Below, one piece after another: positions 22,901-33,509 of a stretch of DNA of 64,000 bases; within the stretch, counting starts at the first letter, position 1; the number at the start of each line of letters is the position of its first letter. The stretch covers positions 104,667,087-104,731,086 of the forward strand of contig CM043966.1 of the NCBI GenBank assembly GCA_014529385.2, given 5' to 3'. Below the pieces are notes generated by a model that saw only the letters and a program-made list of their open reading frames with translations, was not told where the DNA came from and did no database searches. Source of the DNA: Adiantum capillus-veneris (taxonomy: Eukaryota; Streptophyta; Polypodiopsida; Polypodiales; Pteridaceae). A program made the position numbers and the translations under genes.

Positions 22901-24264
22901 AGGTTTATGCACAGCAAAAAGGCATAGATTATGAAGAGACTTTTTCTCCCACTTGTCGGATGACTACTGTGAGTTTTCTATGTGCATTGGCAGCTCATTT
23001 TGGTTGGCATGTACATCAATCAGACATTGTTACTTCTTTCTTGAATGGTGACATATTTGAGGAAGTTTATGTAACGCAGCCTCGCGGTTTTGTCATAAAA
23101 GGACAAGAGGACAAAGTGTGCAAATGTAACAAGGCTTTGTATGGGTTGAAGCAATCTCCTCGTGCTTGGTATGAGAAAGCTGACACTTATTTGGTCAAAC
23201 AAGGCTTTCGTAACAGTCCAACAGAAAGCACATTGTATGTAAAGCGTGAGGGTGATGTACTTCTCATCGTGGTTCTTTATGTTGACGATTAGCTGATCAC
23301 TGGACCAAATGAGAGACATATTGCTGAATTTAAGGCTGATTTGAATGCTACTTTCAAGATGAAAGATTTGGGGCTGTTGCATCATTATTTGGGTATACAG
23401 TTTAAGCAGTGTGATGGTGGTATTGCCTTGTGTCAGAAAAGTTACATAGAGACATTGCTATGTAAGTTTGGACATGAGGATTGCAAACCTATTGCCACTC
23501 CCATGGAAACAAGTTTGAAGTTGAGTCTACATGATGCTGGCGATCTTGCTGATGTCACTCTTTATCAAACTGTTGTTGGCTGCCTTATTTATGTATGCAA
23601 CACGAGGCCAGATATTCAGTTTGCAGTCTCACATGTCAGCAGATTTATGCATAGCCCAGGGTCTAAGCATTGGCAGGCTGTCAAGAGGATTTTCCGCTAC
23701 CTTAGTGGCACTTTACATCTTGGCTTGTTTTATCCCAAGGGGGGATCATTGCTGCCAGACTTACATGCTTTTTCGGACTCAAATTGGGCTGGTTTTTTTG
23801 ACACTTGAGTGTCCACAAGTGGTTTTTGTTTCATGCTTGGCAGTTCATGTATATCATGGTTGAGCAAGAAGCAACCTTATGTGGCCACTTGGAGCAAGAA
23901 CAACCATGTATATCATGGTTGAGCAAGAAGCAACCTTATGTGGCCACTTGGAGTTGTGAGGCTGAGTGTAGGGCAGGTCTTCACAGCTACGGTTGAGTGT
24001 GTATGGCTCAAACGCCTTATGGCTGATTTGGGTGTTGGACAAGACACTGCCAACACTATCTACGCTGACAGTCAGAGCACATTGGCAATTGCGAGGAACC
24101 CAGTTTTTTATGCTCGCACAAAGCACATTGAGGTGCATTATCACTATGTCAGGGAGAGGCTTTCAGCGGAGAGATCAGCTTGGCTTCTTTTCACAAAGGC
24201 ATTATCTTGTGAAAAGCTTGAAGATTTCCGCAAATATTTGGGCTTACTCCCCTTTGTGGACTGA
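19963..24264 (+). pseudogene. Copia-1 gag-pol polyprotein, multiply broken
   Basis: The ATG at 19963 starts gag ('MADNNNTDVFKMF'). Domains in order: gag (UBN2-type) to about 20620; a CCHC knuckle near 20800, broken within its second Cys; protease with 'WYFDSGATKHIT' (active DSG) near 21050; integrase ('HSDVCGPMQTPS', 'RSDRGGEYMSHEF', 'TPQQNGVAERKNRS'); RT ('KGIDYEETFSPTCRM', 'YVDD'); RNase H ('DSNWAGFFDT', 'YADSQSTLAIARNP'). Breaks: a frameshift near 20615, stops near 20807, 21452, 22750, 23290 (just after YVDD) and 23806, a frameshift near 22195, and a 59-bp duplication at 23846. The enzyme set is recognisable but cannot be made. Confidence 0.9.
23846..23963 (+). repeat. 59-bp tandem duplication in Copia-1 RNase H
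   Basis: CATGTATATCATGGTTGAGC begins at 23846 and again at 23905, and the copies run on identically through GTGGCCACTTGGAG. The duplication changes the reading frame within RNase H and is absent from Copia-2. Confidence 0.93.
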
Positions 24265-24328
24265 TCATTTCCTCAGGGCATGGCACTTCCCTTTACTCAT
24301 GTGCCAGCTCTCGTTCACCGCATCACTT

Positions 24329-24339
24329 TAGGGGGGATT
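24329..24339 (+). promoter_or_regulatory. Copia-1 polypurine tract
   Basis: AGGGGGGA-type purine run directly before the 3' LTR, where plus-strand DNA synthesis is primed in this class. Confidence 0.8.
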
Positions 24340-24566
24340 TGTTACCATATACATGTGGTAGTGATGTGTGTGAACACACTAGGACCGCCGGGGTATTTTT
24401 CCCCTCTTTAGGAGGTTTTTCCCCCCGAACATTGTATATACGCCCATCACTCTAGGGCTATCTATCTTTCCATTGTACACTAAGTAACACACTCTCTATT
24501 GTGTGCCTTGAGCTTCCTTCGTCTTCTCCAAGCTGTGTGTGTTTCTCTGCAACCCTAATTCCAACA
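24340..24566 (+). repeat. Copia-1 3' LTR (227 bp)
   Basis: TGTTACC start and CCAACA end. It is followed by ATAAG (24567-24571), the reverse complement of CTTAT after Copia-2 at 30614-30618. Confidence 0.95.
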
Positions 24567-24927
24567 ATAAGCTCAAGTCCTTAGAATAACTATAGACTCC
24601 AAGTATGATTTCTGAAAAACCTTAGGGTGAATTTCGAACTTGCCAGAAAGTGTCTAAATTTAGCATGTTTAATTTTAGCAAGTTTTGAGAGCAATTAGCG
24701 GCACCTCCAAAGTATTGTGCTAAGTTTTTTCTTAGGAGGTGAACATTTAAAATCCCAAAGGGTGAGTTTTGTTTCTACAAAAGTTTATCCTAATTTAGAA
24801 AGTCCTAAATTAGTAGGAAGGTTGTACCCATGGGTCAACTTCATAAGCCTCCAATAATTGTGCAAAGGTCTTGCACCCAAGCTAATTAATAAAAGGATAA
24901 GTTTATGTTTTTTAATAAATCAAAGGA
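24567..24927 (-). repeat. Gypsy-2-type LTR fragment in the inverted segment
   Basis: In reverse complement it aligns with 35160-35515, including 'GACTCCAAGTATGA', 'GTCTAAATTTAGCATG', 'GGCGGCACCTCCAAAG'-like sequence and 'CTAATTAATAAAAGG'. Homology stops at 24927, where CACTACAAGAG begins. Confidence 0.75.
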
Positions 24928-25077
24928 CACTACAAGAGGTTGTGTGCACTTGTGAAGTTGTTAGCAACAAAAATATGTCATAATAATCAATATCTAATTC
25001 TCATAAATGATTTTCTCATGTTAAACTAATCATTTAATATGGGGCAGTGCCAGGGGAGAAAAAGCTAGAACATTGGT
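24928..25077 (-). mobile_element. Right terminus of the CACTA element (displaced by inversion)
   Basis: CACTACAAGAG at 24928-24938 is the family's terminal sequence and sits exactly where gypsy-2 LTR homology ends. The other edge is where the gypsy-1 LTR ends. Once the inversion is undone, this is the final 150 bp of the element at 5245-8868. Only one terminus is present in the window. Confidence 0.6.
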
Positions 25078-25504
25078 TAAGTTAGCAAACGGGCCACAGT
25101 AGGGATCGAAAGGAGGGAAAATAGGGATCCAAAGGGGGGGCCATCTACAAAAGAGCTATGTGCAACAATGGGCTTAAAAGACCTTAAGGTTCAGCCCATT
25201 AAGACATCCAAAATGCTAAGGTTCCAAAATTCAAAGGTTGTGTCCAAAGGTCAACTTTAGGGAAAATTGGATGCTTTGTGTGTGTCCCAAAAGTCTTTGT
25301 CAAGCCCTACATAGGAGGGGACGAGCCCAAGAAGTAGGGGATGAGAGAGAAACTCATACACACACACAAGCTCTCTTTGTACACAAGGGGAAAGAGGGAC
25401 ACATGTCAGCTCCCTAGCCCAGATGCCCACAAGGTGTACTCAAATCCTATTGGATGGCCTTGGAGGTGGACCAATCAGAATTAGGCTAGAGTAAATCTAG
25501 TTTA
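25078..25504 (+). repeat. Displaced end of the gypsy-1 right LTR (inverted)
   Basis: Its reverse complement continues the LTR from TAAAC: TAGATTTACTCTAGC as at 9944 in the left LTR, through the 'GCCCATTGTTGCAC' block to the end. It directly abuts Copia-2. The last five bases, GTTTA, are the partner target duplication of Copia-1's left flank. Confidence 0.85.
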
Positions 25505-25731
25505 TGTTGGAATTAGGGTTGCAGAGAAACACACACAGCTTGGAGAAGACGAAGGAAGCTCAAGGCACACAATAGAGAGTGTGTTACTTAGTGTGCAATG
25601 GAAAGATAGATAGCCCTAGAGTGATGGACGTATATACAATGCACAGGCGAAAAAACCTCCTAAAGAGGGAAAAAATGCCCCGGCGGTCCTAGTGTGTTCA
25701 CACACATCACTACCACATGTATATGGTAACA
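25505..25731 (-). repeat. Copia-2 3' LTR (227 bp)
   Basis: Reverse complement begins TGTTACC and ends CCAACA. It shares GTGCATTG with the LTR at 19374, which makes these two the likely original pair. Confidence 0.95.
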
Positions 25732-25805
25732 AATCCCCCTTGGAGTGATGCGTGAACAAGAGCTGGCACATGAGTAAAGGGAAGTGCCATGCCCTGAGGA
25801 CATGA

Positions 25806-28800
25806 TCAGTCCCCAAAGGGGAGTAAGCCTAAAGCTTTGCGGAAAGCTTCAAGCTTCTCACGAGACAATGCCTTTGTGAAAAGATCTGCAAGGTTGTCCT
25901 GTGTTGGCACAAAAGCCAAGCTGATCTCTCCTGTTGAGAGCCTCTCCCTGACATAGTGGTAATGCACCTCAATGTTCTTTGTGCGAGCATGAAAAACTGG
26001 GTTCCTCGCAACTGCCAATGCGCTCTGACTGTCGGTGTAGATAGTGTTGGCAGTGTCCTGTCCAACACCCAAATCAGCCATAAGGCGTCTGAGCCATACA
26101 CACTCAACCGTAGCTGTGAAGATTGCCCTGTACTCAGCCTCACAACTCGAAGTGGCCACAATAGGTTGCTTCTTGCTCAACCATGATATACATGAACTCC
26201 CAAGCATGAAACAAAAACCACTTGTGGACACTCGCGTGTCAAAACAACCAGCTCAATCTGAGTTCGAAAAAGCATGTAAGTCTGGCGGCAATGATCCCCC
26301 CTTGGGATAAAACAAGCCAAGATGTAAAGTGCCACTAAGGTAGCGGAAAATCCTCTTGACAGCCAGCCAATGCTTAGACCCTGGGCTATGCATAAATCTG
26401 CTGACCTGTGAGACTGCAAACTGAATATCCGGCCTCGTGTTGCATACATAAATGAGGCAGCCAACAACAGTTTGGTAAAGAGTGACATCAGTAGGATCAC
26501 CAGCATCATGTAGACTCAACTTCAAACCTGTTTCCATGGGAGTGGTAATAGGTTTGCAATCCTCAAGTCCAAACTTACTTAGCAATGTCTCTATGTAACT
26601 TTTCTGACACAAGGCAATACCACCATCACACTGCTTAAACTGTATACCCAAATAATGATGCAACAGCCCCAAATCTTTCATCTTGAAAGTAGCATTCAAA
26701 TCAGCCTTAAATTCAGCAATATGTCTCTCATTTGGTCCAGTGATGAGAAAATCATCAACATAAAGAACCACAATGAGAAGTACATCACCCTCACGCTTTA
26801 CATACAATGTGCTTTCTGTTGGACTGTTACGAAAGCCTTGTTTGACCAAATGAGTGTCATCTTTCTCATACCAAGCACGAGGAGATTGCTTCAACCCATA
26901 CAAAGCCTTGTTACATTTGCACACTTTGTCCTCTTGTCCTTTTATGACAAAACCGCGAGGCTGCGTTACATAAACTTCCTCAAATATGTCACCATTTAGG
27001 AAAGCGTTAACAATGTCTGATTGATGTACATCCCAACCAAAATGAGCTGCCAATGCACATAGAAAACGCACAGTAGTCATACGACAAGTGGGAGAAAAAG
27101 TCTCTTCATAATCTATGCCTTTTTGCTGTGCATAACCCTTTGCAACAAGTCGAGCCTTATGGCGATCGATCTCACCATCCGGCTTGCGTTTCAACTTGTA
27201 AACCCATTTCGTACCAATGGCCTTTTGGCCAGGAGGAAAATCACATAAAGTCCATGTGTCATTTTCTATAAGTGCATCATATTCTGATTGCATGGCAACC
27301 ATCCAATTTTTTGAATTTTGTGCCTTATCAAAAGACAGAGGCTCCTCAACATCATGTAAGCTAGACACAGCCACAACATAACAATCTGATTCATAAGATG
27401 CATGGCGAGAGCCTGAACGAGTACGGCTAGACAAAGGTGCATCCAATTTATTGTCACGCAAAGTGTGCACCAACCATTTTGGCATACCTCTAGCCTGCTC
27501 ATTTTCAGTCCTCTCCTCATCAAGTACATCATGTACATCTGCATCAATAATAGGCTGTTCTAGAACATTTTCAGAAACCCCCATAGGCTGTACATTTGCC
27601 TCATTGGAACTTACATTTGTATTTCCACCACTGAAAAGAGGCAACAAAGTGTCATAAATGTCCTGTGAGCTTACATTATTGTCTCTGGTACATGACAGCA
27701 AGGGCTGAACAGAATCTTCCACAAACACTACATCCTGTGAAACCAGAATGCGTTTTGTTTGCGGATGATACAACCTGTAACCTTTGCTTTCAGCACTATA
27801 ACCAACAAAAATACATTTGACAACCTTATCATCCAATTTTCTGCGCTGCACTTGTGGCACCAAAGCATATGCCAAACAACCAAAAACACGCATGTGCTCA
27901 ATAGAAGGCTTTCTATCATGCCATGCTTCATATGGAGTAATAGACTGGAAAGATTTTGTAGGACACCTGTTAAGTACATAAGTGGCACACATGATGGCCT
28001 CAAGCCAAAAAGAATGCGGCAAAGCTTGACTTTTGACCATACATCGTGCCATTTCCGTCAGTGACCTGTTTTTCCTCTCACCAGCACCATTTTTCTGAGG
28101 TGTATAAGGCATTGTACATTGGTGTTTCATCCCATGACTAGCCAGAAATGCATTAAATTCATGAGACATATACTTCCCCCTTGCCATAGCCAGAAATTTT
28201 TTGAAGCACATAAAAACTTCGGACTTCGCTTTAAGTGGAAATACCCATGCATGCCTGGAGTAATCATCAATGAAAGTCACGAAGCACAGGTAATTTCCCA
28301 AGGATGGAGTTTGCATGGACCCACAAACATCACTATGCACAAGCTGCAACCTGCATGTGGCCCAAACTGAACCATCCTTTGGAAACTTAGAATGCTGCAT
28401 CTTACCTAAAATACAACCTTCACAAACATGTCTGACAGGTACTTCAAGAGGCGGAAAAGAAGCAACCATATCAGATTTCTGCAAACACAACAAACTGGCA
28501 AAATTCAGATGACCAAAACGTGCATGCCAAAGTTTTGCATCTGAAATAGCCCTTGAATCTGCAACAACATTTGCAAAATTTTGTCCACACTTGTCATACA
28601 AAGTGAGCTTATACAGCCCACGGCACAAAGGGCTAGATGCAACAATTTCATCACCAAAACTGAGATCATGAACTGTACATCTGTCATCCACAAATTTGAC
28701 TACAAGTCCAAGTCTAGCAAGTGCGGATACAGACAAGAGATTCTTCTTGATCCCAGGTACATAAAGTGCATCAACAAGTGTGAAGAAACTGCCATTAGCA

Positions 28801-29030
28801 ACAGTAAGCACAATCTTTCCAACTCCCTGAACTGGATAAGAGGCATTGTTGGCACAAGTGACAGAATTCCCATGAGGGACAGACTCGAGAGAGGTAATGT
28901 GCTTTGTAGCACCACTGTCCAAATACCACACATGTGAATCTGCAACAAATTGACAAGCATGCATCATGGACAACATGATTGTAAGTGCACTCTGCGCTAA
29001 AAGCCCATTGTGCATCGACATCAGCATCAC
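25806..29030 (-). pseudogene. Copia-2 pol (protease, integrase, RT, RNase H)
   Basis: On the minus strand 26253-29030 is one frame of 925 codons: protease 'WYLDSGATKHIT' (DSG intact), integrase with 'CEGCILGKM' zinc part, 'HSDVCGSMQTPS' and 'ERKNRSLTEMARC', and RT with 'GTKWVYKLKRKPDGEID', 'DVHQSDIVNAFLNGD' and intact 'LYVDDFLITG'. The last part of RNase H (25806-26231, 'YTDSQSALAVARNP', 'NLADLFTKALS') follows after a frameshift near 26240. The integrase core is damaged near 28165-28190: the second catalytic motif, 'RSDRGGEY' in Copia-1, is deleted and only 'ARGKYMSHEF' remains. So RT looks sound while integrase has lost a catalytic Asp. Confidence 0.92.
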
Positions 29031-30025
29031 AGTCTCCTTTCACAGAAGACTCAACAATGGCTGCATTTGTAGTGGAACAAGCATTTGCAATGAAACCACC
29101 CTCTTTCTTCTTAGCCTCTTTGGCCTTCAACTTAGAACACAACCTGATTAAGTGATCATTAGCTTTGCAATATAATGGCAACACATTTTCCTTTTGCCCT
29201 TATCACCAGAATTGCAAGACGAAGTGTTGCCAGTAGAAGCATTGGGAACAGAAGTTTTGCCACTTGCAACAGAAACATAAGAAGTGGATGCATTGCTGTT
29301 ACACCCTTTCTTTGAGAAGAAATAAAAGCCTCTTCAACTGCACACTGTCTAGTCCTGTTTTTTCTGGAAAGTGACTCTTGCAACAGCAATGTGCATAATG
29401 CATCAAACTTGACAACTTCTGGATTTCCTTGGGTCATAAGTCTCCAAGTACTAGCAAAAGTCTGGTAAGAATCTAGTAAGGCATCAAGAACAGTCTGCAC
29501 AAGGGAACTGTCTGAAATGACTTCACCTGCAGAAATAAGTTGCTCATTGATATCCTTGACACTAGCAATGAAAGTGTTCATATCATCTTCCTCATGCATA
29601 ATCTTCGACTCCAGCTCTTTACGAAGCAAATAAATTTTAGCTTCATTGCGACTTGCATAAAGACCAGCCAATATATCCCAAGCCTGTTTTATAGATTTTG
29701 CTAAACGGATGTGAGGAACAATGGTGCGCTTCACATACAACACAATTAATGCATGAGCTTGTGCATCCTTTACATCCCAACGAGCTTGTCCTGTCGTAGG
29801 CAAAACACCTCTAATAGCAGCAATCCTTGCAGCAAGACCTGCAACATCCTCAACATCGCCTACATCCTCAGAACCAGGACGTACATCAATGCCCTGCACA
29901 ATGTTCCAAAGGCCCTTTGACACAAGAACATGTTGCATCATATAAGCCCACATAGGGTAGTTGTCCCCATCCAACGTGTCCTCAGTAGAAAACATCTTGA
30001 ATACATCTGTGTTGTTGTCAGCCAT
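29031..30025 (-). pseudogene. Copia-2 gag with zinc-knuckle region
   Basis: The CAT at 30023-30025 is the gag start ('MADNNTDVFKMFSTEDTLDG'). UBN2-type capsid features follow: 'LDGDNYPMWAYMMQHVLV', 'AWDILAGLYASRNEAKI', 'VQTVLDALLDSYQTF'. The frame holds to 29159, shifts, and continues at 28795-29184 with the remains of the knuckle ('YCKANDHLIRLCSK'), where a Cys position is altered. Gag forms the particle; the knuckle binds RNA. The upstream codons before 30025 are leader. Confidence 0.88.
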
Positions 30026-30372
30026 GGTAAATGATGCCCCTATGTGAAAACTGCCCGAAAATAGGAGAAACGGAGCAAGAACAACACGTGCTATATAGCA
30101 CAAACCGTAGAAGACTATGAGGCACCTGTTATGCAGAAAGCGGCACTGACATAAATTCGTCACAAAATGACAAAATAACCTGTGCAGTACTGCCTGTAGC
30201 GAAAACGGAGGCCGAAATGAGCCCGAATAGAAAATCTGAGCAGATTGAGCTCTACGAGCACGCCCGAAATTTTTGTCGACCTGCAAACGCTTGCCAAAGC
30301 TCACTGAAATCGGAGAAAGTGAGCAGGCATGTGCTGGAGCAGCTGACGACGAAGCCCGGGAGGACGCAACCT

Positions 30373-30384
30373 GCTCTGATACCA
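30373..30384 (-). promoter_or_regulatory. Copia-2 primer binding site (tRNA-Met)
   Basis: Minus strand TGGTATCAGAGC, two bases from the LTR edge at 30387. Confidence 0.93.
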
Positions 30385-30386
30385 GT

Positions 30387-30613
30387 TGCTGGAATTAGGG
30401 TTGCAGAGAAACGCACACAGCTTGGAGAAGATGAAGGAAGCTGAAGGCACACAATAGAGAGTGCGTTACTTAGTGTGCAATGGAAAGATAGATAGCCCTA
30501 TAGTGATGGGCGTATATACAATGCTCGGAGGAAAAAACCTCCTAAAGAGGGAAAAAATGCCCCAGCGGTCCTAGTGTGTTCACACATATCACTACCACAT
30601 GTATATGGTAACA
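30387..30613 (-). repeat. Copia-2 5' LTR (227 bp)
   Basis: Reverse complement begins TGTTACC and ends CCAGCA (one change from CCAACA). CTTAT follows at 30614. Confidence 0.95.
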
Positions 30614-30636
30614 CTTATCACAATCACTTTCTATTT

Positions 30637-31615
30637 TTAAACCCTACAAAATGCGCTTGCTACATAGCTTTGCACATGGAGCCTTAGCTTCCCAATCAAC
30701 GGAGTGACTGAGACCTCTTGCCCTTTCAAAGCTACATCTGCTTGTACCACATCTCCCATCTCAAAGTCATGGATTTCTAGCTTGGTAGCTAGCTCAACAT
30801 AAATGATGTTGTGGGTAGAGCGAAGGTTAAACAAGATGAAAGAATCACGCTCTCTTACTTTTTCCCAAGCATAAGAGAGTGGTGCTCCTTTGCAATGGCC
30901 TTCCTCTTTTAGAGGTTCCATCATGGTGTCTCTAGGAGGGTAATTACATTCATTTCTCGTAGGATTTGCCCGATAAACATGACACTTGTTATCTTTACAA
31001 TAACGTTTAATCTCTTCAGGAGAAAGTTCATTTTTAACTTGCCTTGGGAGAATTCTGTGTTGCATTGTTCTTCCCCTTTGGCTCAGTTTTGATTCTTTGG
31101 CTTCTGTTGGTTTTGATCGCTTTTGAGTCCCTAATTGAATCCTCAAAGCGACCATAGTATGATGTATGACCTCCGTAATAGTTTTAGGTCTTTGTGAGTT
31201 GACATACTCTCTCATCTCCTCAGATAGGACTACTAAAAATTGTTGATTTTGTTCCACAAAGTCTTTCTTTTTGTAGACAGTGGCTTTGAGATGCAACTCC
31301 CAAAAGTTATCCACATTCTTTTGGACATACTCATATAGGGCCATCTTCATGCTTTGCCATTCTGTGAGGACTTTGTCTTTGGCATCACTTGGAAGGAATT
31401 GCTTTGTAATAGCAATCATCAAAGCTTTTCAAGTCTTTGGAGCTTCACCTTGACTACAAAAGCTTGTCCACCCATTGACGGGCTGACTTTTGAAGATGCA
31501 TAGAAAAAATTTGAAGCTTTAAAGATTTGGAGAAATCTTCATCTCCAAAAGCCACGTCAAATTATTGGATAAAGGCCAATACTTTATCAGTCGCTCTGAA
31601 GGTTCCATCATAGGT
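30637..31615 (-). pseudogene. Gypsy-2 gag-protease fragment
   Basis: The 261-codon frame 30637-31422 contains 'DAKDKVLTEWQSMKMALYEY', 'EEMREYVNSQRPKTITEVIH' and the degraded knuckle 'CKDNKCHVYRANPTRNEC', in which the spacing and His/Cys pattern are no longer those of a working CCHC finger. A protease part follows ('FILFNLRSTHNIIYVELA', 'EVSVTPLIGKLRLHVQSY'); the active DSG reads NLRSTHN here. Upstream codons to 31615 continue capsid sequence in a shifted frame up to the Copia-3 junction. Confidence 0.8.
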
Positions 31616-31619
31616 AAGA

Positions 31620-32957
31620 AGAGATTCTTCTTGATCCCAGGTACATAAAGTGCATCAACAAGTGTGAAGGAACTGCCATTAGCAGCAGTGAGCACAATCT
31701 TTCCAACTCCCTGAACTGGATAAGAGGCATTGTTGGCACAAGTGACTGAATTCCCATGAGGGACAGACTCGAGAGAGGTAAACAATTCACGATGTGAGGT
31801 AATGTGATTTGTAGCACCACTGTCAAAATACCACACATGTGAATCTACAGCAACTGACAAGCATGCATCATGGACAACAGGATTGTAAGTGCACTCTGCG
31901 CTAAAAGCCCATGATGCATCAGCATCACAGTCTCCTTTCACAAAAGACTCAACACTGGCCGCATTTGTAGTGGAACCAGCATTTGCAATGGAACCACCCT
32001 CTTTCTTCTTAGCCTCTTTGGCCTTCAACTTAGGACACGACTTGATCAAGTGATCATTGGCTTTACAATAATGGCAATGCATCTTCTTTTTGTCCTTATC
32101 AACAGAATTTCCAAACGAATTGCTGCCAGCAGAAGCATTAGGAGCAGAATTTTTGCCACTCGCAGCAGAAACATAAGAAGTGGCTGCATTGCTGTTACCA
32201 CCCTTTCTTTGAGAAGAAATAAAAGCCTGTTCAACTGCACGCTGTCTAGTCCTGTTTTTTCTGGAAAGTGACTCTTGCAACAGCAATGTGCATAATGCAT
32301 CAAACTTGACAACTTTTGGATTTGCTTGGGTCATAAGTCTCCAAGTACTAGCAAAAGTCTGGTAAGAATCTGATAAGGCATCAAGAACAGTCTGCACAAG
32401 GGAACTGTCTGAAATAACTTCACCTGTAGAAATAAGTTGCTCATTGATATGCTTGACACTAGCAAGGAAAGTGTCCATATCATCTTCCTCATGCATAATC
32501 TTCGACTCCAGCTCTTTAAGCAGCAAAGCAATTTTAGCCTCATTGCGGCTTGCATAAAGACCTGCTAGAATATCCCAAGCCTGTTTTGCATATTTTGCTG
32601 AACAGATGTGAGGAACAATGGTGCGCTTCACAGACAACACAATGAATGCATGAGCCTGCACATCCTTAACATCCCAACGAGCTTGTTCTGCCGTAGGCAA
32701 AACAACTCTAACAGCTGCAATCCTTGCAGCAAGACTTGCAACATCCTCAACATCGCCTACATCCTCAGAACCAGGACGTACATCAATGCCATTCACAATG
32801 TTCCAGACGCCCTTTGACACAAGAACATGTTGCATCATATAAGCCCGCATAGGGTAGTTTTCCCCATCCAACCTCTCCTCAGCATCAAACATCTTGAACA
32901 CATCCGTGTTGTTGTTGTCAGCCCTGGTAAATGCTACACCTGATGTGAAAACTGCCC
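31620..32957 (-). pseudogene. Copia-3 gag-protease, fused in frame to gypsy-2 gag
   Basis: One 488-codon minus-strand frame (31519-32985) carries Copia gag ('LDGENYPMRAYMMQHVLV'), an intact CCHC knuckle ('CHYCKANDHLIKSC') and protease 'WYFDSGATNHIT'. It passes without a stop into about 33 codons of gypsy-2 gag. The normal start codon is lost: ATG reads AGG, giving 'RADNNNTDVF'. The Copia part is otherwise unusually intact, with no stop or frameshift in over 400 codons. Confidence 0.88.
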
Positions 32958-33268
32958 GAAAATAGGAGAAAGAAAGCAGGAACAACCTGTGCTATATAGC
33001 ACAAACCGTAGAAGACTATAAGGCACCTGTTATGCAGTAAACAGCACTGACAAAAATTCTGCACAAAATGACGAAATAGCATGTGCTACTGTACTGCCTG
33101 TAGTGGAAACGGAGGCCGAAATGAGCCCAAATCAAAATCAAATCAAAATGAGACCAAATCCGAAGTATTTGTCGACCTGCGAACGCTCGCCAAAGCTCAC
33201 TGAAATCGGAGAAAGTGAGCAGGCGTGTGCTGGAGCAGCTGGCGACTAAGCCCGGGAGGACGTGACCT

Positions 33269-33280
33269 ACTCTGATACCA
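33269..33280 (-). promoter_or_regulatory. Copia-3 primer binding site (one mismatch)
   Basis: Minus strand TGGTATCAGAGT, two bases from the LTR; the last base departs from the usual C. Confidence 0.88.
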
Positions 33281-33282
33281 AT

Positions 33283-33509
33283 TGTTGGAATTAGGGTTGC
33301 AAAGAAACGCACACAGCTTGGAGAAGACGAAGGAAGCTCAAGGCACACAATAGAGAGCGTATTACTTAGTGTGCAATGGAAAGATAGATAGCCCTAGAGT
33401 GATGGGCGTATACACAATGCTCGGGGGAAAAAACCTCCTAAAGAGGGAAAAAATGCCCCGGCGGTCCTAGTGTGTTCACACACATCACTACCACATGTAT
33501 ATGGTAACA
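33283..33509 (-). repeat. Copia-3 5' LTR (227 bp)
   Basis: Reverse complement begins TGTTACC and ends CCAACA. Same length as the other four LTRs of this family. Confidence 0.95.

Larger units (their letters stand above)
19374..24566 (+). mobile_element. Copia-1: Ty1/copia (Tork-like) retrotransposon, plus strand
   Basis: It has 227-bp LTRs at both ends, a tRNA-Met primer site, a decayed gag-pol and a purine tract before the 3' LTR. Its two flanks do not match each other: TAAAC on the left, ATAAG on the right. They match the flanks of Copia-2 in reverse complement, so today's element joins halves of two insertions. Length is 5193 bp. Confidence 0.93.
25505..30613 (-). mobile_element. Copia-2: same family as Copia-1, minus strand
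   Basis: It has 227-bp LTRs at 25505-25731 and 30387-30613, a tRNA-Met primer site at 30373-30384 (minus) and a purine tract next to the left LTR (AATCCCCCTT on the plus strand at 25732). It is far better preserved than Copia-1: one 925-codon pol frame. Flanks are GTTTA and CTTAT, which do not match each other but match Copia-1's. Confidence 0.94.
31620..33509 (-). mobile_element. Copia-3: truncated copy of the Copia-1/2 family
   Basis: It has a 5' LTR (33283-33509), a primer site, gag, zinc knuckle and the beginning of protease. It then stops at 'YVPGIKKNL', where gypsy-2 gag sequence resumes at about 31620. Integrase, RT, RNase H and the 3' LTR are gone, as is the gypsy-2 gag sequence that should lie between the two flanks. 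A deletion that removed both seems likely. Confidence 0.85.

Noticed and set aside
26253-29030. Copia-2 pol as an intact active gene
   Set aside because: The second integrase catalytic motif is deleted, RNase H is frameshifted and gag is broken.
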